The notes under the pieces were generated by a model that saw only the letters and a list, made by a program, of their open reading frames with translations, was not told the origin of the DNA and ran no database searches. A DNA stretch of 64,000 nucleotides from Streptomyces sp. QL37 (GTDB taxonomy: Bacteria > Actinomycetota > Actinomycetes > Streptomycetales > Streptomycetaceae): NCBI RefSeq assembly GCF_002941025.1, contig NZ_PTJS01000001.1:6303766-6367765 (forward strand). Direction: 5' to 3'. The translations under genes and the position numbers were made by a program. Positions 45,935 through 55,221 of this stretch are shown here, piece after piece (position 1 is the stretch's first letter; every line of letters begins with the position of its first letter).

Positions 45935-47017
45935 ATGACCCACGCTCTCCAAAGTGCTCACACCGACCACTCACCCGCCCCTCGATTCGGCTTTGGAGAG
46001 TCCTTCACCGACCACATGGTCGTGATGCGGTGGACTGAGGGGCAGGGGTGGGGCAAAGGTGAAGTCCTGCCGTACGGCGATTTTCCCATGAACCCCGCGA
46101 TGGTGGGCCTCCACTACGGACAGGTGGTGTTCGAAGGAATCAAGTCGCATCGGCAGCCCGACGGTTCGATCGGCACCTTCCGACCCGACGCGCATGCACG
46201 GAGATTCCAGAACTCCGCTCGCAGGATGGCCATGCCGGTGCTTCCCGAAGACCTATTTCTCTGGGCGGTGGACGAGTTGGTCGCCCGTGATGGGGGACGA
46301 CTGCCGGAGGGCCCGAATCTCAGCCTCTACCTGCGGCCGGTGATGTTCGCCTCCGAGGTCTCCCTGGCCCTGCGTCCTGCCCGGGAGTACACGTTCGTGC
46401 TGATCGCCTTCGTGACAGGAGGATTCTTCTCCGACCAGCCGGACCCCATCTCGGTACTCGTCAGCCGCGACGTCAGCCGCGCCGCCCCTGGCGGGACCGG
46501 GCAGGCCAAGTGCGCCGGCAATTACGCCGGGGCGTTCACCGTCCAGCAGGAAGCGGCAGCGGTCGGCTGCCAGCAGGTCGTGTGGCTGGACCCGGTGGAA
46601 CGCCGGTGGATCGAGGAGATGGGCGGGATGAACCTCTTCTTCGTGCGGGGCTCCGGGCCGACGGCCGAACTGGTGACACCACCGCTGACCGATACCCTGC
46701 TTCCCGGCATCACCCGTGATTCGCTGATGGTCCTCGCCGAGGAGGAGGGCCTGCGTGTGACGGAGGAGCGGACCGCCGTGGACCAGTGGCAGGCGGAGTG
46801 CGAGTCGGGCCGCATCACGGAGACCCTGGCATGCGGGACGGCAGCGGTCGTGACGCCCGTCGGGTTCGTCCGGGACGGTGCCGGCTCGTGGAGTATCGGC
46901 GACGGCAGCCCCGGCCCTGTGTCCCTGCGACTTCGCGCGGCCCTGGTCGGCGCGCAGCGCGGCACCGCTCCGGACCGGCACGGCTGGGTACGCCCGTCTT
47001 CACCGCGGCACCGGTAG
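45935..47017 (+). CDS. Branched-chain amino acid aminotransferase (class IV)
   Basis: PLP-dependent transaminase of fold type IV (360 residues, close to typical IlvE). Family motifs: LHYGQVVFEGIK, YLRPVMFASE, GQAKCAGNYAG (the Lys in QAKC is the Schiff-base residue), EEMGGMN, and TLACGTAAVVTPVG (cofactor phosphate and carboxylate binding). It exchanges the amino group between glutamate and branched-chain 2-oxo acids. A second copy inside a peptide cluster commonly makes a non-standard branched residue from a dedicated keto acid. The Val-like codes of M1 and M2 fit such a role, but the true substrate is unknown. It is the last gene of the accessory block and converges with an unrelated hydrolase gene. 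Confidence 0.93.
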   Translation: MTHALQSAHTDHSPAPRFGFGESFTDHMVVMRWTEGQGWGKGEVLPYGDFPMNPAMVGLHYGQVVFEGIKSHRQPDGSIGTFRPDAHARRFQNSARRMAMPVLPEDLFLWAVDELVARDGGRLPEGPNLSLYLRPVMFASEVSLALRPAREYTFVLIAFVTGGFFSDQPDPISVLVSRDVSRAAPGGTGQAKCAGNYAGAFTVQQEAAAVGCQQVVWLDPVERRWIEEMGGMNLFFVRGSGPTAELVTPPLTDTLLPGITRDSLMVLAEEEGLRVTEERTAVDQWQAECESGRITETLACGTAAVVTPVGFVRDGAGSWSIGDGSPGPVSLRLRAALVGAQRGTAPDRHGWVRPSSPRHR

Positions 47018-47110
47018 GCCGTCACGGCCTGTGGGCAGCCCTTCCGGGTGCGGCGGCGGCCGAGCGCGCCTGTTGCCTGGACACGCTGAGCAGCAGGAAG
47101 CGTCGGCCGT

Positions 47111-48019
47111 TCACCGGACCAGAGCCTCGGCGAGTTCCTGCGGGCGGGCGGCGAACGGGCTGTGGCTGCCCGGCAGGGTACGAACGGTGAACGTCTCGCC
47201 CGGCATGGCCCGGTCGGCCTCCGCGATCATCAGGTCCTGCGCGGCCGTCGGCAGTGCCCGGTCCTGCGCGCAGCGCAGGAAGGTACGCGGGATACGGCCC
47301 CACCGTGCCGCGGTCAGGGTGACGGGGGTCGCCGCGACGGCCAGCGGCAGATCGGGGCTCAGTGCGGAGCGCCAGCGGTCGAAGCGGTCGGCGGGCGTGT
47401 CGTGGTAGTGGGTCTGCCGCAGCTCCTCGACGTAGACGGGGTCCGACGAGAGCGGATCGATCCGTACCGCGCCCAGCGCCCCGGGATCACCGAGGTTGAG
47501 GCCCTGCCCCCGTGCGGTGGCGTTCTCGGGCGCGCTCAGGTAGTCGACGAACCGGGGGCGTCCGGCGGGTACGAACGCGGAGAGGTAGACGAGGCGGTCC
47601 ACCAGTTCGGGAGCGCGCTCCGCGGCCAGCGACGCGGGGCCGCCGCCCGCACTGTGCGCCACGAGCACGACATGGCGGTAGCGGCGCACCCGGCGCAGCG
47701 TGTCCAGGACCGCGTCGGCGCAGTCGTCCATCGTCACGTCGGCGAGCCGCGACCTCTCGGTCAGCAGACCGGGACGGCCGGGCAGCAGATATCCGCTGGG
47801 CAGGAGAGCGCCGAAGCCGTGCCCGGGCAGGTCGACGGCGACGCTCGCGGCACCGAGACCGGCGAGCGCCCGCTGGGTCGCCGCCCACTGCCACGAGCCG
47901 TGCCAGGCACCGTGGACCAGGACGAGGACGGTGTCGTTCGGGCCGGTGTCCGTACGGTGCGCGGCGATCTCGGTGCTTGCGGTGTCTTCGGTGTTCGCAC
48001 TGCTCAGGGAGGGCTGCAT
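47111..48019 (-). CDS. Alpha/beta hydrolase
   Basis: Serine hydrolase of about 302 residues, close to plant esterase/hydroxynitrile-lyase-like hydrolases common in Streptomyces. Oxyanion region VLVHGAWHGSWQW, nucleophile elbow VAHSAGGG, acid region near FLRCAQDRALP, and catalytic His in GSHSPF near the C-terminus. No signal peptide is evident. Possible starts are 48019 (GGGAG just upstream) and 48028; the longer open frame beyond is an artefact of composition. Divergent from a LysR gene with a dyad between them, so it is probably that regulator's target. A pathway role in peptide synthesis is not indicated. Confidence 0.85.
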   Translation of the reverse strand: MQPSLSSANTEDTASTEIAAHRTDTGPNDTVLVLVHGAWHGSWQWAATQRALAGLGAASVAVDLPGHGFGALLPSGYLLPGRPGLLTERSRLADVTMDDCADAVLDTLRRVRRYRHVVLVAHSAGGGPASLAAERAPELVDRLVYLSAFVPAGRPRFVDYLSAPENATARGQGLNLGDPGALGAVRIDPLSSDPVYVEELRQTHYHDTPADRFDRWRSALSPDLPLAVAATPVTLTAARWGRIPRTFLRCAQDRALPTAAQDLMIAEADRAMPGETFTVRTLPGSHSPFAARPQELAEALVR

Positions 48020-48051
48020 GACTCCCATCCCAGCCGGTGACGACCGATCGA

Positions 48052-48069
48052 TCCATAGAGAGATATGGA
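48052..48069. promoter_or_regulatory. Perfect dyad, likely LysR operator
   Basis: TCCATA-N6-TATGGA, a perfect 6-bp-arm inverted repeat centred in the gap between the divergent hydrolase and LysR genes. It lies in an AT-rich patch. Position and symmetry fit a LysR-type regulatory site; the exact T-N11-A box is not present. Confidence 0.5.
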
Positions 48070-48113
48070 AGGCTGGGTGGCGATACTTCTTGTGTATGGG
48101 CTGGGCGGAGGCC

Positions 48114-49043
48114 ATGGAAGCACGGCATCTTCGGTACGCGCTCGCCCTCGCCGAGCACGGACACTTCGGCCGGGCGGCCCGCGCGCTGGGCATCGCGCAG
48201 CCCCCGCTGTCCAAACAGATCGCCGACCTGGAGCGCGAGACCGGGGCCCGGCTGTTCGACCGGACGCGCCAGGGCGTGTTTCCGACCGCCGCGGGGGAGG
48301 CGTTCCTCGCCCGGGCACGGCGGGCACTGGACGAGATGGCGGCAGCCGCTGTCGACGCCGGCCGGGCGGCACGTGGCGAGACGGGCCGGCTGCGGCTGGG
48401 CTTCGTCGCCTCCGCACTGCTCGACCCGCTCCCGGACGTCCTGGGCCGGTTCGGCCGTGAGCGTCCCGAAGTACGACTGGAGCTGCACGAGATGGCGTCC
48501 CGTCGCAGCTCCGCCGCTCTCGTCGCCGGAGAACTGGACGTGGCCGTCACCCTCGGACCGCCTCGGGGCGCGGGGGCCGAGCATCTGGTGTCCGTCCCTG
48601 TCGGGCACGACCATCTGATCGCCGTGGTCGGCAGCACGCACCCCTTTGCCGGTCAGGCGTCGGTGACCGTGGACCAGCTGCGACGACAACCGCTGATCGT
48701 GGCGGCCGGGGAGGACGAGCCCGCCATCGCCTCCGGGCTGCGCATCCTGCTGAGCGAGGACGTCGCCGCGCTGGACGGTGCCACCGTGGCCAGGGACGTG
48801 CACACGATCATGGGCCTGGCGGCCTGCGGCGTCGGCGTGGGCCTCGGGCCCTCTCGGATGCGATCGGCCCCGCGACCGGGGATCCGGTTCTGCGAGGTCA
48901 CCCCGAGGACGGCGCTGCCCGACCTGGTCCTGTCCTTCGCCGGCCGGGACCGCTCCCCGGCGCTGAGCGCCTTCCTCGGAATCGTCCGCGGAACCTGCCC
49001 CGATGTGGATGCCGCGCTCGACCGGCTGCCGGGCCACGCATGA
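48114..49043 (+). CDS. LysR family transcriptional regulator
   Basis: Protein of 309 residues. The N-terminal winged helix-turn-helix (residues about 1-60) is visible as MEARHLRYALALAEHGHFG, AARALGIAQPPLSKQIADLE and LFDRTRQGVFPTAAGEAFL. A LysR effector domain of about 200 residues follows. ATG 48114 is chosen because the family starts at this MEARHLRY-like segment and GGCGGAG precedes it; ATG 48096 is an alternative. The open frame further upstream covers the divergent promoter and is not coding. It probably controls the divergent hydrolase through the dyad at 48052-48069, and itself by the usual LysR autoregulation. Confidence 0.93.
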   Translation: MEARHLRYALALAEHGHFGRAARALGIAQPPLSKQIADLERETGARLFDRTRQGVFPTAAGEAFLARARRALDEMAAAAVDAGRAARGETGRLRLGFVASALLDPLPDVLGRFGRERPEVRLELHEMASRRSSAALVAGELDVAVTLGPPRGAGAEHLVSVPVGHDHLIAVVGSTHPFAGQASVTVDQLRRQPLIVAAGEDEPAIASGLRILLSEDVAALDGATVARDVHTIMGLAACGVGVGLGPSRMRSAPRPGIRFCEVTPRTALPDLVLSFAGRDRSPALSAFLGIVRGTCPDVDAALDRLPGHA

Positions 49044-49218
49044 GTACCGGGCCCTGCCGTGGCCCTCATTCGGACTTCCGATGACCCGGATCGGTAACGC
49101 TGTTGGTACTCCCACGGCTTACGGGTCTAACGTCGTGGGAGTCGCCACGGTGCTGCCCGGCGACGGCCTCCGTGCGCGGGAGGCCACCATGCGGCGCGGA
49201 ACCCCTCCAGGAGAGCAC

Positions 49219-49935
49219 ATGGCGAAGATCCTTTTTGTGATGACCGGTGCTGACCAGCGGACGCTGGCCGACGGCGGCAGGAAACGTACCGGCTTCTGGG
49301 CCGACGAGGCGGTCATTCCCTACGAGGCGTTCAAGGACGCGGGCCACGAGATCACCGTGGCCACTCCGGGCGGAGTGGTGCCGCCGGTGGACCCGGCCAG
49401 CCTGAGCGCCCGGGCCAACGGCGGTGAGGAGAACGCTGCCGCGGTCCGGGCCGTGGTGGAAGGCGCTGCGGAGTTCGGCAGCCCGCTGGCGCTTTCCGAC
49501 GTGCGGGTGGACGACTTCGACGCGGTGTACGTTCCCGGCGGGCAGGGCCCGATGGAGGACCTGGCGGTCGACGCCGACTCCGGCCGCGTCCTCACCCAGG
49601 CGGTGGAGTCCGGCCTTCCGGTCGGCGTGGTGTGCCACGGTCCGGCCGCGCTGCTGGCCGCGGTCAAGGAGGACGGGACGAACGCCTACGCCGGCTACCG
49701 GATCACCGCCTTCAGCAACACCGAGGAGCGGCTGGCCGGAAACGCCGACACAGCGAGGTGGCTGCTGCAGGACCGGCTCACCGAAGCCGGCCTGAAGGTC
49801 GAGGTGGGCGAGCCGTGGGCGGCCCACGTACAGGTCGACCGCAACGTCGTCACCGGCCAGAACCCCGCCTCATCGGGAGCGCTCGCCGTCGAGTTGCTCA
49901 AGAAGCTCGCCGGTCCCGCGCCGGTGACGCCGTAA
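49219..49935 (+). CDS. DJ-1/PfpI family protein (type 1 glutamine amidotransferase-like)
   Basis: Protein of 238 residues. The pattern is AKILFVMTGAD, then YEAFKDAGHEITVATPGG, DAVYVPGGQGPMEDL and the nucleophile elbow VVCHGPAALL with the reactive Cys. Closest by pattern to the HchA/YDR533C-like branch (glyoxalase III or deglycase-type stress proteins). ATG 49219 has AGGAG 5 nt upstream. Ahead of it lies 175 bp without a gene, and a 9-bp GC hairpin closes it. A monocistronic stress-defence gene is the simplest reading. Confidence 0.88.
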   Translation: MAKILFVMTGADQRTLADGGRKRTGFWADEAVIPYEAFKDAGHEITVATPGGVVPPVDPASLSARANGGEENAAAVRAVVEGAAEFGSPLALSDVRVDDFDAVYVPGGQGPMEDLAVDADSGRVLTQAVESGLPVGVVCHGPAALLAAVKEDGTNAYAGYRITAFSNTEERLAGNADTARWLLQDRLTEAGLKVEVGEPWAAHVQVDRNVVTGQNPASSGALAVELLKKLAGPAPVTP

Positions 49936-49936
49936 G

Positions 49937-49960
49937 GGCCGGGCGGCGAAGCGCCCGGCC
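49937..49960. terminator. Hairpin terminator after the DJ-1/PfpI gene
   Basis: GGCCGGGCG, 6-nt loop, CGCCCGGCC: perfect 9-bp GC stem directly after the stop. Confidence 0.7.
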
Positions 49961-50134
49961 GGCGGACGGCTGCGCGGGTCTTCACGGGTGGGCCCGGCCG
50001 GAAGGCGGACACGCAGGGGCTGCGGAACAATGACCGGGGAGAGCCGGCAGGGGCTGCGCGCGCACGGCCCCGGGAGAGACGCCGATACACAGGGGACGCA
50101 GCCGGTGTGACCGCAGCCCGGGAGTGATCGACGA

Positions 50135-52546
50135 GTGAGCGGAAGCGAGAGGACTCCAGGCCCGGACCCCGGGCGCCCGGAGGACACCGCCGTGCTCGTG
50201 GTCGACCAGGACGGGACGATCCGGGGGTGCACCGCCGATGCCGCGGAACTGATCGGGGTACGTGCCGAAGCGCTGCGCGGCACCGCTTCCGATGGTCTCT
50301 TCGCCGAGCAGGGCGTGTGGGAAGAGCTGCGGGAGCGTGCGACGGAGGCCTCCTGCATCTCCCTGCCCGCCGGGCTCCTGCGCGGGTCCGGGGAGCCATT
50401 GGCCGTACGACTGGACCTGCTGCCGGTGGAAGCCGCGCCACCGCCGGCCTTCCTCGTGCGGATCATGCCGGTGGCCGTCGCCGATCGTCGTGACGAGGAC
50501 GAGGCACTGCTGCGGGCCATGTTCACCCAGAGCGGGATGGGCATCGCCATTCATGACGCCGACCTCCGTATGACCAGGACGAACCCCGTTCCCGGCCAGG
50601 CACTTTCGCAGGCCGAGGGAGGTCCTCCGGGGCAGAGCCTGAGGAGTCTGCTCGTACCCGAGGACGGCGCCCGTATCGAAGGACGCCTGCGCCGGGTCGC
50701 CGAAACCGGCGAAGCACTCACCGACTTCGTGAGCAGCGCCCGGCTCGCCGAGAGCCCCCACCGTGAGCGGAGCGTGTCGGTCTCGGCGCTGCCGCTGCGG
50801 GGCAGGGACGGGACGCTCCACGGTGTCGCAGTCACGTTCACCGACGTGACGGAGCAGGAGCGCTCACGCCGGCGCTCGGCTCTGGTGGCCGCGGCGGCCT
50901 CCCGCCTCGGCCAGTCCCTGGACGTACGGCGCAACGCGGAGGTGCTGACCGACCTGCTGGTCCCCGAGTTCGCGGATCTCGCCGCGGTGGACCTGACGGA
51001 GACGGTCCTGGTGGGGAAGGAGCCGGGCGATCTGCTGGCCGGCGCGCCGCTGCTCCGTGTGGCGGTGGCCGCGGGGGACGGGCGGTGGCCCACCGAGCTG
51101 TACCCCCTCGACTCGGTCGTCCGGGTCCAGGAGACGGAGAGCGAGCTGCTGCGTGCGGGCTCCGCCCGTTTCGCCCGGGACGTCTCCGAGCTCGGAGCAC
51201 GGATCGGGGACGACGAGAGCCGCAGGCGGCTGCTGCTGGCCCCGGGCGCCACGTCCTTCATGGTCGTGCCCCTGCACGCCAGGGGCCGCGTGCTCGGCGC
51301 GGTCGGCCTCTGGCGCACGGAGGGCCGGGCGCCGTTCGACGACGAGGCCGCCGTGCTCGCCGAGGACATCGGCTCCCGGGCGGGCCTGGCGATCGACAAC
51401 GCCCGCCGCTACACCCGGGAGCGCCGCATGGCCGAGGCGTTGCAGCGCAGCCTTCTCCCGCAGCCGGTGCTCGCGGTGACCGCGGCTGACACGGCGGGCT
51501 TCTACGTACCGGGTCGCACGGCGGCCGGTACCGGCGGGAGCTGGTTCGACGTCATCACCCTGTCCTCCACCCAGGTGGCGTTCGTGGTCGGCACCGTCGT
51601 CGGACACGGGCTTAACGCCGCCGCTGCCATGGGGCGCCTCCAGACCGCCGTACGCACCCTCGCCGACCTCGACCCGGCCCCCGACGAGCTGCTGACCCAC
51701 CTCGACGACCTGGTCGTACGGCTCGCCGACCAGCAACTGCCGGAGGCGGAGGACGGCTCCGTGCGAGGCGCCACCTGCCTGTACGCGGTGTACGACCCCG
51801 TCGGTGGCCGCTGCTCGATGGCGAGCGCCGGGCATCCGGCCCCGCTGCTGGCGCCTGAGGGCGGTGGCCCCGCCGGTACGGTGAAGCTCCCCCCGGGGGC
51901 TGCTCTGGGGCTCGGCGGAGCCCCCTTCGACCTCGTCGAACTGGACATCGCGCCCGGAGACGTCCTCGCGTTCCTGGCGGGCTCGCTCGCCCAGGACGCC
52001 GCGCGTGATGCCGTGGCCGAGCGCCTCGGATCCGGGGCGGCGCCCGGCGGGCAGCCCCCGCTTCCGGTGCAGGATCTGGGGCAGGCCCTCCTCGCCCCCT
52101 TCCTCGGTACGCCGCCGGACGACGACGCGGCGCTGCTGGTGGCGCGCGTACGGGTTCCGGCCGGAGGGGCCGTGGCCGCGTGGGAGTTTCCCGCGGACAT
52201 GGAGCGGGTCGGGGACGCCCGGGCCGAGACGGCCCGCCAGTTGACCCGGTGGGGGCTCGACGAGCTCGTGTTCACCACGGAACTGATCGTCAGTGAACTC
52301 GTCACCAACGCCATGCGCTACGCCGGTGGTCCGGTGCTGCTCCGTCTCATCAAGGACCGCCGGCTGATCTGCGAGGTGTCCGACACCAGCCAGACCCAGC
52401 TCCATCTGCGCCGGGCCCGCCTCACCGACGAGGGCGGCCGCGGTCTGTTCCTCGTCGCCCAGCTCACCCACCGCTGGGGCAGCCGGTACACAGCCTCCGG
52501 CAAGACCATCTGGACGGAGCAGCTCATCGATCACCCGGAAGAGTGA
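50135..52546 (+). CDS. PAS-GAF-SpoIIE phosphatase-HATPase regulatory protein
   Basis: Multidomain signalling protein (803 residues) of a type abundant in Streptomyces. Domains: PAS-like sensors about 1-125 (AVLVVDQDGTIRGC) and 130-240 (MFTQSGMGIAIHDADLRM); GAF about 260-425; SpoIIE/PP2C-type phosphatase about 435-650 (ALQRSLLPQPV, SASG-like MASAGHPAPLL); C-terminal anti-sigma-factor-like ATP-binding domain about 665-795 (ELIVSELVTNAMRYAGG, DEGGRGLFLVAQL). It likely sits in a partner-switching cascade, dephosphorylating an anti-anti-sigma factor and possibly phosphorylating another. GTG 50135 start. No partner gene is adjacent, so the target sigma factor is unknown. Confidence 0.92.
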   Translation: MSGSERTPGPDPGRPEDTAVLVVDQDGTIRGCTADAAELIGVRAEALRGTASDGLFAEQGVWEELRERATEASCISLPAGLLRGSGEPLAVRLDLLPVEAAPPPAFLVRIMPVAVADRRDEDEALLRAMFTQSGMGIAIHDADLRMTRTNPVPGQALSQAEGGPPGQSLRSLLVPEDGARIEGRLRRVAETGEALTDFVSSARLAESPHRERSVSVSALPLRGRDGTLHGVAVTFTDVTEQERSRRRSALVAAAASRLGQSLDVRRNAEVLTDLLVPEFADLAAVDLTETVLVGKEPGDLLAGAPLLRVAVAAGDGRWPTELYPLDSVVRVQETESELLRAGSARFARDVSELGARIGDDESRRRLLLAPGATSFMVVPLHARGRVLGAVGLWRTEGRAPFDDEAAVLAEDIGSRAGLAIDNARRYTRERRMAEALQRSLLPQPVLAVTAADTAGFYVPGRTAAGTGGSWFDVITLSSTQVAFVVGTVVGHGLNAAAAMGRLQTAVRTLADLDPAPDELLTHLDDLVVRLADQQLPEAEDGSVRGATCLYAVYDPVGGRCSMASAGHPAPLLAPEGGGPAGTVKLPPGAALGLGGAPFDLVELDIAPGDVLAFLAGSLAQDAARDAVAERLGSGAAPGGQPPLPVQDLGQALLAPFLGTPPDDDAALLVARVRVPAGGAVAAWEFPADMERVGDARAETARQLTRWGLDELVFTTELIVSELVTNAMRYAGGPVLLRLIKDRRLICEVSDTSQTQLHLRRARLTDEGGRGLFLVAQLTHRWGSRYTASGKTIWTEQLIDHPEE

Positions 52547-52597
52547 CGAGGAGGGGCGGCCGGGCCCTCCGCACATCTCTCGGCGGCGGCCCGATTC

Positions 52598-54115
52598 TCA
52601 GGGGACCTTCACCCAGTCCAGCGTGCGTTCCACGGCCATCTTCCAGCCCGCGTAGCCGTCCGCGCGCTGTTCGTCGGACCACTGGGGCTCCCACCGTTCG
52701 GACTCGTGCCAGTGGGTGCGCAGTTCGTCGGTGTCCCGCCAGAAGCCCGTCGCCAGCCCTGCCGCGTAGGCGGCGCCGAGCGCGGTCGTCTCCGCGACGG
52801 CGGGTCGGCTGACGGGGACACCGAGGATGTCCGCCTGGATCTGCATGCACAGGTTGTTGGCGGTGACACCGCCATCGACCCTGAGCACGTCGAGGTGGAC
52901 GCCTGAGTCCTGTTCCATGGCCTCGACGACGTCGCGGCTCTGGTAGCAGATGGCTTCCAGGGTGGCTCGTGCCAGGTGCGCGTTGTCGTTGTACCTGGCC
53001 AGACCGACGATCGCTCCTCGGGCGTCGGAGCGCCAGTAGGGGGCGAAGAGGCCCGAGAACGCGGGGACGAAGTACATGCCGCCGTTGTCGTCGACCGTAC
53101 GGGCGAGATCCTCGCTCTCGGCCGCGGTCTTGATGATCTTCATCTGGTCGCGCAGCCACTGCACCGCGGAACCGGTCACCGCGATGGATCCCTCCAGCGC
53201 GTAGACCACGGGGCTGTCGCCGAACTGGTAGGCCACCGTGGTGAGAAGGCCGTGCTGGGAGCGGACCAGCTCCGTGCCGGTGTTGAGCACCAGGAAGTTG
53301 CCCGTGCCGTAGGTGTTCTTGGCCTCGCCCGGTGAGAAGCAGACCTGTCCGACCGTCGCCGCCTGCTGGTCGCCGAGGACTCCGCCGATGGGGACGGCGG
53401 CGCGCAGCGGCCGGGAGGTGCGTGTGGTGCCGAAGGCTTCCGGGTGCGACGAGGGGTTGATCGTGGGCAGCATCGCCCGGGGGATGCCGAAGAATCCCAG
53501 GAGTTCGTCGTCCCAGTCGAGGGTTTCCAGGTTCATCAGCATGGTGCGGCTCGCGTTGGTCACGTCGGTGGCGTGGATGCCGCCGTCGGGGCCGCCGGTC
53601 AGGTTCCACAGGACCCAGGCGTCCGTGTTGCCGAAGAGGGCGTGGCCCGCCTCCGCTGCTTCCCGCACCCCGTCGACGTTCTCCAGGATCCACTGGATCT
53701 TGCCCGCTGAGAAGTAGGTCGCCGGCGGCAGTCCGGCCTTGCGGCGGATGACCTCGCCCTGCCCCGTGCGTTCGAGGTTCGCCGCGATGGAGTCGGTCCG
53801 GGTGTCCTGCCAGACGATCGCGTTGTAGTAGGGCCGTCCGTTGCGCCGGTCCCACACCACCGTGGTCTCACGCTGATTGGTGATTCCGATCGCCGCCAGG
53901 TCCTGGGGGGACAGGCCGCCGTAGCGCAGGGCGTTCTGCATCACCGAGTTGGTGCGCTCCCAGATCTCCACCGGGTCGTGCTCCACCCAGCCGGAGCGGG
54001 GGAGGATCTGGGCGTGCTCCAGCTGGTGCTTGGCCACTTCGTTGCCGCCGTGGTCGAAGATCATGAATCGGGTGCTGGTGGTTCCCTGATCCACCGCGCC
54101 GATGAAGTCCGCCAT
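52598..54115 (-). CDS. glpK: Glycerol kinase
   Basis: FGGY-family kinase (505 residues, full length): glycerol + ATP to sn-glycerol-3-phosphate. Motifs: [12 protein letters not shown] (ATP phosphate binding), [45 protein letters not shown], and [19 protein letters not shown] near the C-terminus. It lies 24 bp downstream of the glycerol facilitator gene and forms a glpF-glpK operon on the minus strand. No glpD is next to it. Some Streptomyces carry more than one glpK, so this may be a second copy. Confidence 0.97.
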   Translation of the reverse strand: MADFIGAVDQGTTSTRFMIFDHGGNEVAKHQLEHAQILPRSGWVEHDPVEIWERTNSVMQNALRYGGLSPQDLAAIGITNQRETTVVWDRRNGRPYYNAIVWQDTRTDSIAANLERTGQGEVIRRKAGLPPATYFSAGKIQWILENVDGVREAAEAGHALFGNTDAWVLWNLTGGPDGGIHATDVTNASRTMLMNLETLDWDDELLGFFGIPRAMLPTINPSSHPEAFGTTRTSRPLRAAVPIGGVLGDQQAATVGQVCFSPGEAKNTYGTGNFLVLNTGTELVRSQHGLLTTVAYQFGDSPVVYALEGSIAVTGSAVQWLRDQMKIIKTAAESEDLARTVDDNGGMYFVPAFSGLFAPYWRSDARGAIVGLARYNDNAHLARATLEAICYQSRDVVEAMEQDSGVHLDVLRVDGGVTANNLCMQIQADILGVPVSRPAVAETTALGAAYAAGLATGFWRDTDELRTHWHESERWEPQWSDEQRADGYAGWKMAVERTLDWVKVP

Positions 54116-54139
54116 GATGTGCCGCCTCTCCGGCCGGTG

Positions 54140-54988
54140 TTATCGGTCCTCGCTCGCCGGGACCCGCCCAGGTGGTTCGGGCTCGGCGGCCGGCAGGAAC
54201 CGGCCGACGAGGCCCTTGTACAGACCCGCGCCGAGCAGCCCGCCGATCAGGGGGCCGACGATGGGTACCCAGAAGTAGAGATTTCCGTACTGGTCCCGCC
54301 ACGCTCCGCCGTACCCGGTGATGAAGCTCGCCAGCCGGGGGCCGAAGTCACGGGCCGGGTTGATCGCGTAGCCCGCGTTGGTCCCCCATGCCATGCCGAT
54401 CGCGACGACGACCAGGCCGATGACGAACGGAGCCAGATTCGCGCCCGGCGGTGTGTTCAGCATGTCGGTGATGGCCATGATCAGCAGCAGCAGGATGGCG
54501 GTGCCGATGACCTGGTCGCGGAAGGCGCCCCACTCGTGGACCGGGAGAGCGGGGTTGCCGTTGGCCGGGAGCGTGGAGAACACCGTCTGTGTCTTGACGG
54601 TGTGTCCGGGGTCGGCCTTCGCCAGCGCCTCGCTGTAGTTCCAGCGCACGAGGAGGGCGGCCACGAACGCCCCTGCCGTCTGCGCGAGCGCGTACGGCGC
54701 CACCTTGCTCCACGGGAACCCCTTGAACGCGGCGAGTGAGACGGTCACCGCGGGGTTGAGATGGGCACCGCTCAGCCGCGCCGCGACGTAGACGCCCAAG
54801 GTGACGCCCAGGCCCCAGGCCCAGGCGATGCTGTCGTGGTCCCCGAGGCCGCCGGGCGGATCGGTCAGTGCGCCGCCCGCCGCCACTTGGGCCACCACAC
54901 CGCACCCGAAGAGGATGAGGATCATCGTGCCCACGAACTCTGCTGACAACTCGCCCAGCAGACCGGACCCTGCACGGCGCTCAGCCAT
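54140..54988 (-). CDS. glpF: MIP family aquaglyceroporin (glycerol facilitator)
   Basis: Integral membrane channel (282 residues, six predicted helices plus two half-helices). It carries both NPA boxes, GAHLNPAVTV and GYAINPARDFGPR. The Asp after the second NPAR is the glycerol-permeable signature. It begins AERRAGSGLLGELSAEFVG. It admits glycerol for the kinase encoded 24 bp downstream. The gene upstream on the same strand is a TetR-type regulator 233 bp away, probably unrelated. Confidence 0.96.
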   Translation of the reverse strand: MAERRAGSGLLGELSAEFVGTMILILFGCGVVAQVAAGGALTDPPGGLGDHDSIAWAWGLGVTLGVYVAARLSGAHLNPAVTVSLAAFKGFPWSKVAPYALAQTAGAFVAALLVRWNYSEALAKADPGHTVKTQTVFSTLPANGNPALPVHEWGAFRDQVIGTAILLLLIMAITDMLNTPPGANLAPFVIGLVVVAIGMAWGTNAGYAINPARDFGPRLASFITGYGGAWRDQYGNLYFWVPIVGPLIGGLLGAGLYKGLVGRFLPAAEPEPPGRVPASEDR

Positions 54989-55221
54989 GGAAGCTCGCCC
55001 TCCGCCGGCCGGACCGGCTGTCGACTTTCACCCGGCAATATGAGCAGGCTAAGACGCCTCGCATCATGGTGCATATCGGGGTGATTGCCTCACGGTGTAT
55101 CCCGTGCGGACGGACCTGGCGCGCCCCACCGTCGAGCGGCAGTGCCGGGCGGTCACGGCCGGGCGGCTCCGGCAGGGTCGTGCTCAGGTGCCACCCGGCG
55201 CTCCCAGCGCGTCGGGCGGGC
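54989..55221. other. Gap upstream of glpF
   Basis: A 233-bp gap between the TetR gene stop and glpF start, both on the minus strand. It should contain the glp operon promoter. A patch of lower GC lies near 55025-55105. No clear operator or terminator was found. Confidence 0.4.
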
